Assembly (NCBI GenBank): GCA_965659725.1
Contig: CBFHXG010000006.1
Coordinates: forward strand, 28,386 to 92,385
Reading direction: 5' to 3'
DNA from: Phaeocystidibacter sp965659725
GTDB lineage: Bacteria; Bacteroidota; Bacteroidia; Flavobacteriales; Schleiferiaceae
Length of the DNA: 64,000 nt
The stretch's first letter is position 1; every line of letters begins with the position of its first letter. Below, piece by piece: positions 7,985 to 17,183 of this stretch. The translations under genes and the position numbers were made by a program. The notes below the pieces were generated by a model, which saw only the letters and a program-made list of their open reading frames with translations, did not search any database and was not told where the DNA came from.

Positions 7985-9772
7985 ATGAACAAAACAATCA
8001 ACATAAACCTGGCCGGTGTCATCTTTCACATGGATGAAGAGGCCTACAAGTCACTTACCGACTATCTCGCTCGACTCAAGGCGCAATTTAGCACTCAAGA
8101 GGGCGGTGATGAGATCATGATGGACATCGAAGCGCGTATCGCTGAGATCTTCAATGAACGTTTGGCGGGTAAGCGAGAAGTGATCGATCAATCCGACGTT
8201 GATGCCATCATCCAAACAATGGGTCAGCCTGAGGATTACGCAGATGCGGATGAAAACCTTGAAGAAGAACAAAGCACAACTGCTTCGAGTGGAAAGACCT
8301 ATGGAAGATCATACCGCGGCCCGAAGCGTTTGTACCGCGATACCGATGATAACATCCTAGGTGGTGTCTGCGCCGGTCTTGCTCACTACTTCGGCATCGA
8401 TCCTATCTGGTTCCGATTAGGCTTCATTGCGCTATTCATTGGTGCAGGTACTGGGTTCTGGCTTTATATCATCCTTTGGCTTGTAGTTCCAGAGGCTAAG
8501 ACTACAGCTCAGAAGCTTCAGATGAAGGGCGAAAAGATCAACATCACCAACATCGAAAAAACGGTCAAGGAGGAAATGAAAAGCGTTTCAGAATCTTTGA
8601 ACGACCTCGGTAAAAGCGACAAGATCCGCAAAGGTGGAAACCGAATTGGAAAAGCGATTGAAGACCTCTTCTCTGCGATATTCAGCATCATCGTTTCCAT
8701 TCTTAAGGTTGCCTTGAAGATCGTTGGGATCCTATTCCTCATCGTTGCCGTGCTTACCATTGTATCCTTGATCTCGGCCGCCATCGGTTATGGAGTGGAT
8801 ATCAATGGAGTGAATATGAGTGTAACAGAGGCGTATTCTTACCTCGAAGTGATCCTTCCACACGGTTACTCCTACACCTACGTTTGGATCAGCTTGGTGT
8901 TGGCCATGATCGCACCTATCGCTGGTACGGTATACTTGGCAGCAAGGATACTCTTCAACTATCGTATACAGAATAAGGCAGTGATGACCGTTGCAGGATT
9001 GGCCTCCTTCGTAGGACTCATCATGCTTGTGATCCTCGGATTTGCCACGGCCGGAGACTTTAAGTCGTACGATAGAGAAAAAAGTAGCTTTGCCATCGCC
9101 AATGCCAACACCTCAACCGCCATCGAAGTATATGTGAATGATCAAGATTATGATTTCCCAAGGAGAGCCGAATGGGGATTCGAGAACAATAACCTGATCA
9201 TCGATAATGTAGATTTCGATGTGCGCAAGACTGTTGAAGAACTGCCTTATATCGAGGTGATCCGTGAAGCCCGTGGAAGAAGTCGCGCAGAAGCATCTGA
9301 CCTCGCCTCCAATATCGAATTCGACTTCGGACAGGAGGGTTCTAAGGTTTACATGGACCGATACCTTCAGGTAGACATGGACGATAAGTTCAGAGCACAA
9401 GAAGTTGATGTTGTCCTCTACATTCCTGTGGGATACAGTGTATTCCTTGATGAATCCGTTCGTTACACCATCGATGATATCTCCAATGTGACCAACACCT
9501 ATGACTCACGCATGGTGAACCATGTATGGATCATGACCGACAAAGGTTTGGCTTGTAAGGATTGTCCAGATGAATGGGATTCTGAAGATGATACTAGTCT
9601 TGACAAATGGGAGCAAGAATGGATCGAAGAGGCTAAGGACATGGAGGATGAGGATGCAGGTCCTACTACCCCGATCCGTCGCGATCGTCCTGAAATGCCA
9701 CAACGTGAAGAAAGTGCAAGCATGGATTCGATCATCTTGAGACCCGACCAGAACCCTGGGGTATTGATCTAA
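7985..9772 (+). CDS. PspC domain membrane protein
   Basis: Inner-membrane protein of 595 residues. Residues 1-100 form a soluble region with a heptad-like helical pattern. The PspC domain (about 114-170) shows KRLYRDTDDNILGGVCAGLA and a hydrophobic helix ending in WLVVPEAK. Three further membrane segments lie near 230-265, 290-320 and 335-355. The C-terminal 230 residues are probably periplasmic, beta-rich and acidic (SEDDTSLDKWEQEW). PspC of enterobacteria activates the phage-shock response; in Bacteroidota PspC-like proteins of this layout are fused to a large periplasmic part and paired with PadR. It follows padR by 2 nt and ends at a terminator. Confidence 0.9.
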   Translation: MNKTININLAGVIFHMDEEAYKSLTDYLARLKAQFSTQEGGDEIMMDIEARIAEIFNERLAGKREVIDQSDVDAIIQTMGQPEDYADADENLEEEQSTTASSGKTYGRSYRGPKRLYRDTDDNILGGVCAGLAHYFGIDPIWFRLGFIALFIGAGTGFWLYIILWLVVPEAKTTAQKLQMKGEKINITNIEKTVKEEMKSVSESLNDLGKSDKIRKGGNRIGKAIEDLFSAIFSIIVSILKVALKIVGILFLIVAVLTIVSLISAAIGYGVDINGVNMSVTEAYSYLEVILPHGYSYTYVWISLVLAMIAPIAGTVYLAARILFNYRIQNKAVMTVAGLASFVGLIMLVILGFATAGDFKSYDREKSSFAIANANTSTAIEVYVNDQDYDFPRRAEWGFENNNLIIDNVDFDVRKTVEELPYIEVIREARGRSRAEASDLASNIEFDFGQEGSKVYMDRYLQVDMDDKFRAQEVDVVLYIPVGYSVFLDESVRYTIDDISNVTNTYDSRMVNHVWIMTDKGLACKDCPDEWDSEDDTSLDKWEQEWIEEAKDMEDEDAGPTTPIRRDRPEMPQREESASMDSIILRPDQNPGVLI

Positions 9773-9795
9773 ATCGCACTACTGAACACAACCAC

Positions 9796-9828
9796 AGGCC
9801 ATCTCGAGAAATCGGGATGGCCTTTTTT
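9796..9828 (+). terminator. Intrinsic terminator
   Basis: A 12-bp stem (AGGCCATCTCGA with TCGGGATGGCCT, one G-U pair) is closed by a GAAA tetraloop and followed by six T. It ends the padR-pspC operon, 23 nt after the stop codon. Confidence 0.9.
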
Positions 9829-9835
9829 GTGATCG

Positions 9836-10468
9836 TTATACGAGTATCAAGACCAAGAAAAATGCAGATTGTACGGTGTAGACCAGCACATCCGCCTTAC
9901 AATCCCACTTGTGTGCACCGAGCAAAGTTCCGATGTAATGTAAGAGCAGGGCCACCCCAAACCACCCCGCATAATTGGAGAAGGGAGCTACACCATTGAA
10001 AGACCAATAATCGAGGATAGGTGCAACCGGCTCCATCCAGAGGTCTAGGACAACCATCAGAAACGCACCGATGATCGGCTGTATCCATCGATTATTGCTG
10101 ATCTGATTGGACAGACTTCTCGTTATCAAGATCAACATAGCCCAATTCATACCGATGGCATAAGGAATACCTTCCCAAGCAGGGCCAAGACCTTCGCCGT
10201 AGGCATAATCTCCAAATAGCAGTCCGGTATGTACCCCAATGTACTCTGCACCAAATCCACCTAAGAATGAAAGAACTACCAATGCAATCAGAGGCAATGC
10301 ATTTGCTTTCTGCATGGAGAGCAAGACGATGAAAAAGGTAAGAAGCAGGTTTACAGGCGTAAGGTCTAAGAACCATTCTCTTGATCCGCTTTGTATACCG
10401 AAGATCCCGACAACGTGCAGGATGATCAGGACACCTGCGAGATAGACATTCATTCCTTTTCTTCTCAT
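9836..10468 (-). CDS. cruF: Carotenoid 1',2'-hydratase CruF-like protein
   Basis: Integral membrane protein of 210 residues belonging to the carotenoid-biosynthesis DUF422/CruF family, which hydrates the psi end of gamma-carotene-type molecules. About six hydrophobic segments are seen, with the family phrases GFGAEYIGVHTGLLFGDYAYGE near 75-95, a GIPYAIGMNW segment and LDLWMEPVAP, all of which supply conserved polar residues. It starts inside the stop of crtD (ATGA overlap), so the two are translationally coupled. In flavobacteria CruF and CrtD together turn one end of beta-zeacarotene or gamma-carotene precursors into the hydroxylated, 3,4-desaturated end of myxol- or saproxanthin-type pigments. 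Specific product not proven. Confidence 0.85.
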   Translation of the reverse strand: MRRKGMNVYLAGVLIILHVVGIFGIQSGSREWFLDLTPVNLLLTFFIVLLSMQKANALPLIALVVLSFLGGFGAEYIGVHTGLLFGDYAYGEGLGPAWEGIPYAIGMNWAMLILITRSLSNQISNNRWIQPIIGAFLMVVLDLWMEPVAPILDYWSFNGVAPFSNYAGWFGVALLLHYIGTLLGAHKWDCKADVLVYTVQSAFFLVLILV

Positions 10469-11934
10469 GCCCTTTCCTTTACCAATCCATCAACGATACG
10501 TGCAGATAGCATACAAAGTGGTATACCTCCGCCGGGATGCACGCTTCCACCTACGAAATAAAGGTCATCGATCTTGCGCGAAAAATTAGGATGACGAAAA
10601 AAAGCTGCCATGGTATCGTTCGAGCTGGCACCGTAGAGGGCTCCTCGGAAAGAAGACGTTTTCGACTCGATCAACTTTGGCGTCAATAGCTCTTCTACCT
10701 CGATATGCTGCTCAATATCCACATTGAATTGACGATTCAATCTATCGATGACGCTCTTACGCACTTGAGGAATAAGCGAATCCCAGTCTTGGTCATAATC
10801 CGCCGGGACATTGACCATAACGAACCAATTCTCTGAACCTTCTGGCGCTTCACCCTTTACATCTTTTGAAGTGATATTGATATACACTGTAGGGTCTGTA
10901 GGTGGCACCTTTTCATCGAAAATCTGTCGAAACTCCTTCCTGTAATTACTGGAGAACAATATGTTATGAAGATCTAGCTGGGGGAACTCACGATTCACTC
11001 CCCAGTAGAAGATGAGTGCAGAGCTACTCCGTTCTTGGCGCAACGTTTTCTCAGGTGCGGGTTGTCGGGGTAACAATCTTCTATAGGTTGGAACCACGTC
11101 CATGTTAGAAACCACCACTTCAGCATAGGCCTCTTCTCCGCCCTTTAAACGTATCCCTTTCGCTCTGCCATCTTCGATGAGGATCTCCTCCACGGGCGAA
11201 TTATAGGCGAAAGCCACACCTTGACGTTTCGCTAGTTCGACGAGCGAAAGCGTGATCTGATGCATTCCATTTTCGGGAATATAGGTGCCGAGATGATGTT
11301 CTAGATGAGGGATCATCGAGAGAACGCCAGGTGCTTTGTAGGGGTCGGAACCATTATAGGTAGCAAAGCGATCGAACAGTTGAATGAGCTTTTCTGATCG
11401 AAATCGCTTACTGGCCACGCCATGCATTGTGTTGGTAAGATGAAGCTTATGAACTCCTTTCAGAGCTTCCCACACATCGGAATTGAAATAGCTTTGCCAA
11501 CGATGTAAACTTCGTTCCAGGAATAAGCCACTTGTTTTCTGATAGAGGTTGCGGACGTCATCTAGGTGTTGTAGAACCTTGAATCGAGATTCGCCTAGTT
11601 TCTCTTCAACCTCTTCGGCAAACTGACTGGGATCGGCCCAGGCGGTGAGTTGCGTACCGTCTTTCCAAAAGTACTCACAGGCAACATCTTTCTTCTTGAA
11701 CTTGAATTGGGTCTTTGGATCCTCTCCAGCCAACTCAAACAACTCTTCTACTAAATTTGGAAGCGTAAATAAAGATGGACCGGCATCAAATCGATAGCCG
11801 TCTTTTTCGAATGCTGTAAGTTTACCACCGGGATAACTATTGGCTTCGTATACCGTAACTCGGTATCCCTGAATGGCCAAGCGTATGGAGGTGGCAATTC
11901 CACCGATACCAGATCCAATGACGATTGCTTGCAT
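10465..11934 (-). CDS. crtD: Carotenoid 3,4-desaturase CrtD (CrtI family)
   Basis: FAD-dependent phytoene-desaturase-family enzyme of 489 residues. The N-terminal motif AIVIGSGIGGIATSIRLA with YEANSYPGGKL binds FAD; the C-terminal LYFVGGSVHPGGGIPLCMLS is the family fingerprint. CrtI and CrtD are hard to tell apart by eye. The direct coupling to cruF argues for CrtD (1-hydroxycarotenoid 3,4-desaturase). I chose the ATG at 11934 because MQAIVIGSG puts the dinucleotide motif at the extreme N-terminus and because a -7-like box lies just upstream. The frame is open to a TTG at 11985, but that would add 17 atypical residues. Confidence 0.85.
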   Translation of the reverse strand: MQAIVIGSGIGGIATSIRLAIQGYRVTVYEANSYPGGKLTAFEKDGYRFDAGPSLFTLPNLVEELFELAGEDPKTQFKFKKKDVACEYFWKDGTQLTAWADPSQFAEEVEEKLGESRFKVLQHLDDVRNLYQKTSGLFLERSLHRWQSYFNSDVWEALKGVHKLHLTNTMHGVASKRFRSEKLIQLFDRFATYNGSDPYKAPGVLSMIPHLEHHLGTYIPENGMHQITLSLVELAKRQGVAFAYNSPVEEILIEDGRAKGIRLKGGEEAYAEVVVSNMDVVPTYRRLLPRQPAPEKTLRQERSSSALIFYWGVNREFPQLDLHNILFSSNYRKEFRQIFDEKVPPTDPTVYINITSKDVKGEAPEGSENWFVMVNVPADYDQDWDSLIPQVRKSVIDRLNRQFNVDIEQHIEVEELLTPKLIESKTSSFRGALYGASSNDTMAAFFRHPNFSRKIDDLYFVGGSVHPGGGIPLCMLSARIVDGLVKERA

Positions 11935-11938
11935 GCTA

Positions 11939-11946
11939 CTAAGGTA
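11939..11946 (-). promoter_or_regulatory. Probable -7 box four nt before crtD
   Basis: On the minus strand TACCTTAG (one mismatch to TAnnTTTG) ends four nt before the crtD ATG at 11934. It supports that start and suggests a leaderless message. Confidence 0.4.
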
Positions 11947-11987
11947 AGGCAAGAGAACAACGTCTGTATCGATTTGTTTTATCAATA

Positions 11988-12542
11988 ATGAATGAAAAGA
12001 AGCTACTTAGAGGTGTATTGATATTCGTTGGAACCCTCCTGCTTATCAGTTTCCTTTTCCCACATGAACCCAAGTTAAGGTCGTGGGACCAGTTTACATT
12101 CAGCACCACTTCCGATAGCCGACTCTATTTTCAGAACATGCGTTCCTACTGGTATGTGCGATCGGAGAAATCCGACCAGGGTATCCATATCCATCGATAC
12201 AAGAAATGGGATGATGATGCGCCCTTCTCGATCCGCCCCATGTTGGTAGAACAGTGGAAGATCGATGAGGCCATGGTTTTCTTGGAGGTCACGGATACTT
12301 CGTCTTCAGAGTATGGTGACGGATTGATCTTAGGAACGGATACCATTAAGATGGACGTTCACCACATGAATAGGGAGGCATATGCTGAGATCGCCCATCG
12401 CTGGTATTCCCACATCGATACAGCCCACGCCTATTCTGTGCTCAGCAATCAAGGGAACATCTATCAACCCAGTAAGCGCGAGTATGAAGCCGCACGGACT
12501 GTGCTTTCCGATTACTTCACCTTAGTTGGATTCTTGCGTTGA
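11988..12542 (+). CDS. Single-pass membrane hypothetical protein
   Basis: Protein of 184 residues with one N-terminal membrane segment at about 8-25 (LLRGVLIFVGTLLLISFLF) and no cleavage site, so it is probably anchored with a periplasmic C-terminal domain. That domain has a beta-rich first half (FTFSTTSDSRLYFQNMRSYW) and no cysteines or recognised motif. It is transcribed away from crtD and overlaps the terC gene tail to tail by 21 nt. I do not recognise the family; its position next to carotenoid genes could be accidental. Confidence 0.7.
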   Translation: MNEKKLLRGVLIFVGTLLLISFLFPHEPKLRSWDQFTFSTTSDSRLYFQNMRSYWYVRSEKSDQGIHIHRYKKWDDDAPFSIRPMLVEQWKIDEAMVFLEVTDTSSSEYGDGLILGTDTIKMDVHHMNREAYAEIAHRWYSHIDTAHAYSVLSNQGNIYQPSKREYEAARTVLSDYFTLVGFLR

Positions 12543-13298
12543 TCCCTCCTCTTGAAGCGCTTTCTTCCTCGCTTTTTTCTTATCCGCCCTCATATTGAGA
12601 AGCTCAACTACGATAGAGTAGGCTACGGCAAAATAGATATATGCCTTTGGCACTTCAACGTCAAACCCTTCGGTGACAAGCACGGTTCCGATCAAGATCA
12701 AGAAGCTAAGAGCCAATATTTGTAGTGAAATATGTTTTTCGATGAACTCTGCTATGCGCTTCGCGAAGATGAGCATGACCACCAGAGAAACAATAACTGC
12801 AGCGATCATGATGGCGATCTCTTGCGTCATTCCAATGGCTGTTAAGATGCTATCAAAACTAAACACCACATCGAGGAGGGCTATTTGGATAACCACGGAG
12901 GTCAGTCCACGATTCGATTGAGATTCAAGGCTCTCCTTTTCACTTTCAGATTCGGGTTGGATCTTCTTGTGGATCTCCTTGGTTGACTTTGCCAAGAGGA
13001 AGAGTCCACCTAAGATAAGAACGAGGTCGCGCCCACTGATCTCATTGATGATAGCCGGTCCATCTTCCCACAAGGGGGTCGTCAGCTTGATGATCCATGT
13101 GATCCCGAAAAGCATCAAAATCCTAAATACCAAGGCTAAAATAATACCCAGCGTTCTGGCCTTTCTTCGTTGAGACTGCGGTAGTTTGTTAGATAGAATG
13201 GAGATGAAGATGATATTATCGATTCCCAGAACGATCTCCAAGAAGGAAAGGGTTAGGAATGCGACAAGAGAATCAAGAGTAAGAAGTGAGTCGAGCAT
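12522..13298 (-). CDS. TerC family integral membrane protein
   Basis: Inner-membrane protein of 258 residues. TerC/Alx proteins are linked to manganese export, and to tellurite resistance in some bacteria. The family signature SFLEIVLGIDNIIFI is at about 15-30 and the second, mirror copy ALLDVVFSFDSILTAIGMT near 140-158; the paired acidic residues in these two segments are the presumed ion site. Seven membrane helices are visible, and a charged loop (ESESEKESLES) separates the halves. The frame extends to a GTG at 13394, but the ATG at 13298 begins right before the first helix and has an AAAAAAGG ribosome-binding-like stretch, so I chose it. Confidence 0.92.
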   Translation of the reverse strand: MLDSLLTLDSLVAFLTLSFLEIVLGIDNIIFISILSNKLPQSQRRKARTLGIILALVFRILMLFGITWIIKLTTPLWEDGPAIINEISGRDLVLILGGLFLLAKSTKEIHKKIQPESESEKESLESQSNRGLTSVVIQIALLDVVFSFDSILTAIGMTQEIAIMIAAVIVSLVVMLIFAKRIAEFIEKHISLQILALSFLILIGTVLVTEGFDVEVPKAYIYFAVAYSIVVELLNMRADKKKARKKALQEEGSTQESN

Positions 13299-13419
13299 GA
13301 CAACCTTTTTTAGCTTTTGCAAGTATAGCATATGATGAACAGAAAAGACCGACAACCATGTAGTAAGTCTTTTCCTACAAAATGCTATATTCACCCATTG
13401 TATTTCTCGCTAGCGCAAG

Positions 13420-13800
13420 ATGAAGTTCAGCTTTTCAACCCCCTTGGAGACGGAGGTTTTAGACCATTTTTATGAAGGTGATCTCGAGCACGCGCTTGAG
13501 ATGTTCGAGCTATTCGTAAGTCAGATCCCCCTGGTGATCGAGGCTTTGAAGGTAGAAATGAACACCAAGAACTTGGAGGGCTGCCGAATGATCTTGCATC
13601 GGATCAAACCTAACTTCACAATGATTGGGAATACTCCGTTAACAAATCACTGCACTAAAATTGAAGGTCAGATCAAAACTGGCCAAATAGATTTTGATAC
13701 TGCTTTGCCAGAAATTAGTAGTATTGTAGAAGAGATGGCTGAGACACTTAAGCATCTAGAAAAAGAAACCACCAACCTCCAGCAATTCTTGAATAAGTGA
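13420..13800 (+). CDS. Histidine phosphotransfer (Hpt) domain protein
   Basis: Stand-alone phosphotransfer protein of 126 residues that would shuttle a phosphoryl group between receiver domains. The catalytic site is visible as LHRIKPNFTMIG with His60 as the phosphorylated residue and Lys63/Pro64 in the usual place; the following Met-Ile-Gly occupies the small-residue position of the Hpt helix. It is all helical and cytoplasmic. It overlaps the LytTR regulator start by four nt (GTGA), so the two proteins are made together. No histidine kinase gene lies within the window, so the phosphodonor is unknown. Confidence 0.88.
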   Translation: MKFSFSTPLETEVLDHFYEGDLEHALEMFELFVSQIPLVIEALKVEMNTKNLEGCRMILHRIKPNFTMIGNTPLTNHCTKIEGQIKTGQIDFDTALPEISSIVEEMAETLKHLEKETTNLQQFLNK

Positions 13801-14492
13801 ATACCCTTCGTTCCATAATAATTGAAGATGATCCATTAGCACTCAAGCATTTAGAGGTTCTTTGCAAAAAGGATGATCGTGTTGAGTTGATCGCTTCATT
13901 TGGCAACAGTGAAGATGCCGTTGACTTTCTCACTTCCAATGATATCGACCTGATCTTCTTGGATGTAGAATTGCCTGGAAACAGTGGACTGGACCTGTTG
14001 GAGAACAGTCCGGCTCTACCGCAAGTGATCTTCGCTACAGCGAATAAAGAGTACGCGTTCGATGCTTTCCAATTTGAAGCCACCGACTTCCTAAAGAAGC
14101 CGGTCAAGAATAGTGCATTTGAATCTGCCGTTACGAAAGCAGTCCGCAGGGCATCTGAAACGAGTGTGGTTCGCGATAAGCCAAATTACATCTTCGTAAA
14201 GTCGGACGGTCGATTAGTGAAGATCATGATATCTGATATCCTTTTCATTGAAAACGTAGGAGATTACGTGAAAGTGGTTACAAACACTGGTAACTACATC
14301 ACCTACAACACCATGCGAGCTGTAGATGAGAAGCTATCTTCATACGACTTCTACATGGTGCACAGATCCTTTATCGTTAACCTAGGTAAGGTGGTGGATA
14401 TTGAGGATAACTCGCTCGTTATAGGCAAAGCTGTTATCCCTATCAGTCGTTCAAATCGACAAGGCTTGATGGATCGTCTTAACTTATTGTAA
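13797..14492 (+). CDS. LytTR family response regulator
   Basis: Two-component response regulator of 231 residues. The receiver domain (1-120) has acidic Asp11/Asp12, phosphoacceptor Asp56 in LIFLDVELPG and Lys in FLKKPV near 96. The C-terminal LytTR DNA-binding domain (about 130-231) shows IFVKSDGRLVKI, DILFIENVGDYVKV and the MVHRSFIVNL phrase. Translation begins at a GTG that overlaps the Hpt stop codon (GTGA), a strong sign of coupling; the first ATG would remove the receiver core. Such regulators bind direct repeats and control extracellular or competence genes; targets unknown. Confidence 0.92.
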   Translation: MNTLRSIIIEDDPLALKHLEVLCKKDDRVELIASFGNSEDAVDFLTSNDIDLIFLDVELPGNSGLDLLENSPALPQVIFATANKEYAFDAFQFEATDFLKKPVKNSAFESAVTKAVRRASETSVVRDKPNYIFVKSDGRLVKIMISDILFIENVGDYVKVVTNTGNYITYNTMRAVDEKLSSYDFYMVHRSFIVNLGKVVDIEDNSLVIGKAVIPISRSNRQGLMDRLNLL

Positions 14493-14594
14493 AGACCTAC
14501 CTCGTTCCATTTATCGAAACATACATCCCATTCGTCGAAAGAGGTGGATGACAACCTGTGAACATTAGATATTTGTTACCATATCTCACAGTTA

Positions 14595-14966
14595 ATGGGC
14601 CATATTCTAATAGTAGACGATCATAATTTCCTGCTCAAGGCGCTTTCGATACTTCTAGGTAAAGAAGGTTACACTTTTGAGACGGCGAATAACGGTGAAG
14701 AGGCGATCACGATCTTTGAATCGGGTTCGTTCGACGCTGTTATCACGGACCTTGATATGCCGATCAAGAGTGGTTTTGATCTTCTTAGGCACATCAAGAT
14801 AGACCTAAAGAGTGAAGTGCCAGTGATCGTATTGTCGTCACTGTTTACCTCCGACAATGTTTCCGAGATGGTTTTTGAGTTAGGCGCTTCCCATTATGTA
14901 AGTAAGACCGAATCACCGTTGGGAATAGTAGGCGCATTGAGATCGGTTACCCTTCAAGCCTCATAA
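14595..14966 (+). CDS. Single-domain (CheY-like) response regulator
   Basis: Receiver domain of 123 residues with no output domain. Asp8/Asp9 form the acidic pocket, Asp52 in AVITDLDMPIKSG is the phosphoacceptor, Ser in VIVLSSL replaces the usual Thr/Ser switch, and Lys104 in HYVSKTESP completes the site. It lies 102 nt after the LytTR gene on the same strand and is followed by a terminator. With the neighbouring Hpt protein it could form part of a phosphorelay, for which the kinase is elsewhere. Confidence 0.92.
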   Translation: MGHILIVDDHNFLLKALSILLGKEGYTFETANNGEEAITIFESGSFDAVITDLDMPIKSGFDLLRHIKIDLKSEVPVIVLSSLFTSDNVSEMVFELGASHYVSKTESPLGIVGALRSVTLQAS

Positions 14967-14986
14967 AGACGCATAGCATATTATTG

Positions 14987-15022
14987 AAAAAGCCCTTGAT
15001 CAGAATGACCAAAGGCTTTTTT
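14987..15022 (+). terminator. Intrinsic terminator
   Basis: AAAGCCCTTGATCA pairs imperfectly (two mismatches) with TGACCAAAGGCTTT and runs into six T. It ends the CheY-like gene. Confidence 0.65.
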
Positions 15023-15044
15023 AGATCTAGACTAGCCGCTCTGT

Positions 15045-17054
15045 TTACAGGTGGCTGTAGTTTTTAGCGTAATAGAGCATCTGCTCGGTGAAATCATCAA
15101 CATAATTCACTTCAACATCAACCATCTCACCATTCTCCATAACTGGTGTAAGTACTGGATTTACGAACCCTTGGTAAGGAGGTTGATTAAGTGCTTCTAC
15201 CCTGCGTAATACCTCGGCATGTAGCTCATGGTCTACTCGCACTCCATACGTCTCCACAAGATCCCTACCTGCTTGGTAATCGCCTTCCGACTTAATGCGT
15301 TGTATCTCGCGGAGCAGTTCACCCCACAACTCGCGTAGTCGTTGGTAATCATTGATAACGAAATAGGTTTTACCCTCTACTACCTTCTTTTCGATCACAT
15401 TTTCATCCTTGCCTTTCTCGTATGCCCATTGAGCAACGAGCTGGCGGTTACGCATGTGATCTTCTTCGAGGTTCTCACCTGGCTTCAAACGGCGAAGTTG
15501 AAGCATGAGGCCGTTGCGGATATAGCTATCGAACTCGGCCTTACCTGGACCATCATTTTCTACCAACCCCATTTCGATGAGATGAGGATCGAGGATATAG
15601 TACAACGCTACGAGGTCGGCCCGAGCTTCCTCCAACGTTGAAGCATAATTCCTCAATGTTTCCTTGGTGGTACCCACACCTGGGTTCACTCTACCGCTGG
15701 CATGACCAATTACCTCGTGAAGTGCTGTGTGCATCTTGCTGGCAACCGTACCGTATTGCTCTGCACGTTCGCGCTCTTCGGTGGTGAAAGCGAACTCTTT
15801 CAAAAAGCCTTCGCCACGAGCCATATCGTAGGCATGCTCAATATTACCTAGGGAAACCGACTTAGAGCCATGTTCGGTGCGGATCCAGTTGGCATTGGGT
15901 AGATTCACACCGATTGGTGTAGCTGGAGATGCGTCCCCTGCTTCCCCTGCAACGGTAACGATATTGTAGGTGATGCCCACCACTTCTTTCTTCTTGTGCT
16001 CGTCCATGATCGGTGAATTATCCTCGAACCATTGAGCACCTTCGCTTACCACGGCCATTCGCTGTGAAGCTTCGAAATCGCGGATCTGAACGATGGTTTC
16101 ATACGACCCACGGTAGCCCAACGGATCGTTGTACACTTCCACAAAACCATTGATGTAATCAATATCACCTTCCGTAGCCTTGACCCATGCGATGTTGTAC
16201 TCATCCCATTTCTCGAGGTCGCCTGTCTCGTAATACTCGATCAACAGCTTCAACGCATCGGCTTGAGCCTGATTTTCGGCATACTTAACGGCTTCGCCAA
16301 GGTGATAGACCACCTTTTCGAGGGCTGCGGAGTACATACCGCCAACCTTATAAACCTCCTCGCGAAGGGAACCATCCTCGGCTCTCACGAGCTTGCTGTT
16401 CAAGCCCAATGAGATAGGACGTAAACTATCTACTGTAGTGCTCTTTGCTGCGTAGAACTCCTTGGCTTCCAGCTCTGTGATTCCTGGGTCATAGAAGTTA
16501 ACGGCACTAGCCAAGAGGATGTCAGAATTAGGGTCCTTGGATACCTTCTTCGCGTCGAATTCAGAATCGAAGATCGCACGGCGTGCTTCATCAGAAAGCG
16601 TCGTTTCAGTAGCGGTGAGCAATTCATCGAGGTACTGTGCGGTAAAGCCCGGTTCAAACTTCGCATTACTGTAATGATGGTGGATACCATTGGAGAACCA
16701 AACGCGCTTGGCATAGGTTTCAAACTCATCCCATTGTCCGGTTTTTTCACCTTCGTAATTCGCCATCACATGATCGATCATATGTCGGATCTCCATATTA
16801 TGACGGTAATTCGTTGAATAGATGATATCCCTGCCTGAAAGTCCTGCTTCAGTTAGGTGGTATACCAACATTCTTTGCTGTGGAGTAAGCTTATCAAACC
16901 CGTTGATCTTGTATCGCAGAATTCCGATATCTGCGAATTGCTCAAGCTTCCACTGAAAATCTTCTTCTGTGCTCACTTCGCTAGATGTTTTGTCTTGTTG
17001 ACAACCGGAAAGCGAGAACGCTAAGGCTGCCGGAATCATCCATTTAATGTTCAT
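15045..17054 (-). CDS. Dipeptidyl-peptidase III family metallopeptidase, lipoprotein (M49)
   Basis: Zinc peptidase of 669 residues related to DPP III, which removes dipeptides from the N-terminus of peptides. The M49 zinc site HEVIGH lies at 446-451 and the second motif EEARAD at 475-480, which supplies the third ligand. The N-terminus is a lipoprotein signal, LAFSLSGC with lipid-anchored Cys18, so it should sit on the membrane facing the periplasm. Typical DPP III enzymes of animals are cytosolic; exported lipoprotein versions are common in Bacteroidota. It is monocistronic and probably degrades peptides for nutrition. Confidence 0.92.
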   Translation of the reverse strand: MNIKWMIPAALAFSLSGCQQDKTSSEVSTEEDFQWKLEQFADIGILRYKINGFDKLTPQQRMLVYHLTEAGLSGRDIIYSTNYRHNMEIRHMIDHVMANYEGEKTGQWDEFETYAKRVWFSNGIHHHYSNAKFEPGFTAQYLDELLTATETTLSDEARRAIFDSEFDAKKVSKDPNSDILLASAVNFYDPGITELEAKEFYAAKSTTVDSLRPISLGLNSKLVRAEDGSLREEVYKVGGMYSAALEKVVYHLGEAVKYAENQAQADALKLLIEYYETGDLEKWDEYNIAWVKATEGDIDYINGFVEVYNDPLGYRGSYETIVQIRDFEASQRMAVVSEGAQWFEDNSPIMDEHKKKEVVGITYNIVTVAGEAGDASPATPIGVNLPNANWIRTEHGSKSVSLGNIEHAYDMARGEGFLKEFAFTTEERERAEQYGTVASKMHTALHEVIGHASGRVNPGVGTTKETLRNYASTLEEARADLVALYYILDPHLIEMGLVENDGPGKAEFDSYIRNGLMLQLRRLKPGENLEEDHMRNRQLVAQWAYEKGKDENVIEKKVVEGKTYFVINDYQRLRELWGELLREIQRIKSEGDYQAGRDLVETYGVRVDHELHAEVLRRVEALNQPPYQGFVNPVLTPVMENGEMVDVEVNYVDDFTEQMLYYAKNYSHL

Positions 17055-17128
17055 AATCGAGGTATTGAGATAAAGGGAGGCTGAATATACTTGATTTTCT
17101 CTGCACTCTACAGACGAAAGCCTAGTAA

Positions 17129-17161
17129 TTGCAAGTATTACATCATCATGCGTTACTTTTG
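17129..17161 (+). promoter_or_regulatory. Promoter of the SRPBCC gene
   Basis: TACTTTTG at 17154-17161 matches TAnnTTTG. A TTG at 17129-17131 lies 22 nt upstream. Transcription starting near 17166 excludes the upstream start codons and supports the ATG at 17184. Confidence 0.5.
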
Positions 17162-17183
17162 TAAACGCTTAAAGATTTCCACT

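Noticed and set aside
11934..11985. N-terminal extension of crtD to a TTG start
   Set aside because: It would add 17 residues ahead of the FAD motif, and the -7-like box lies inside it.
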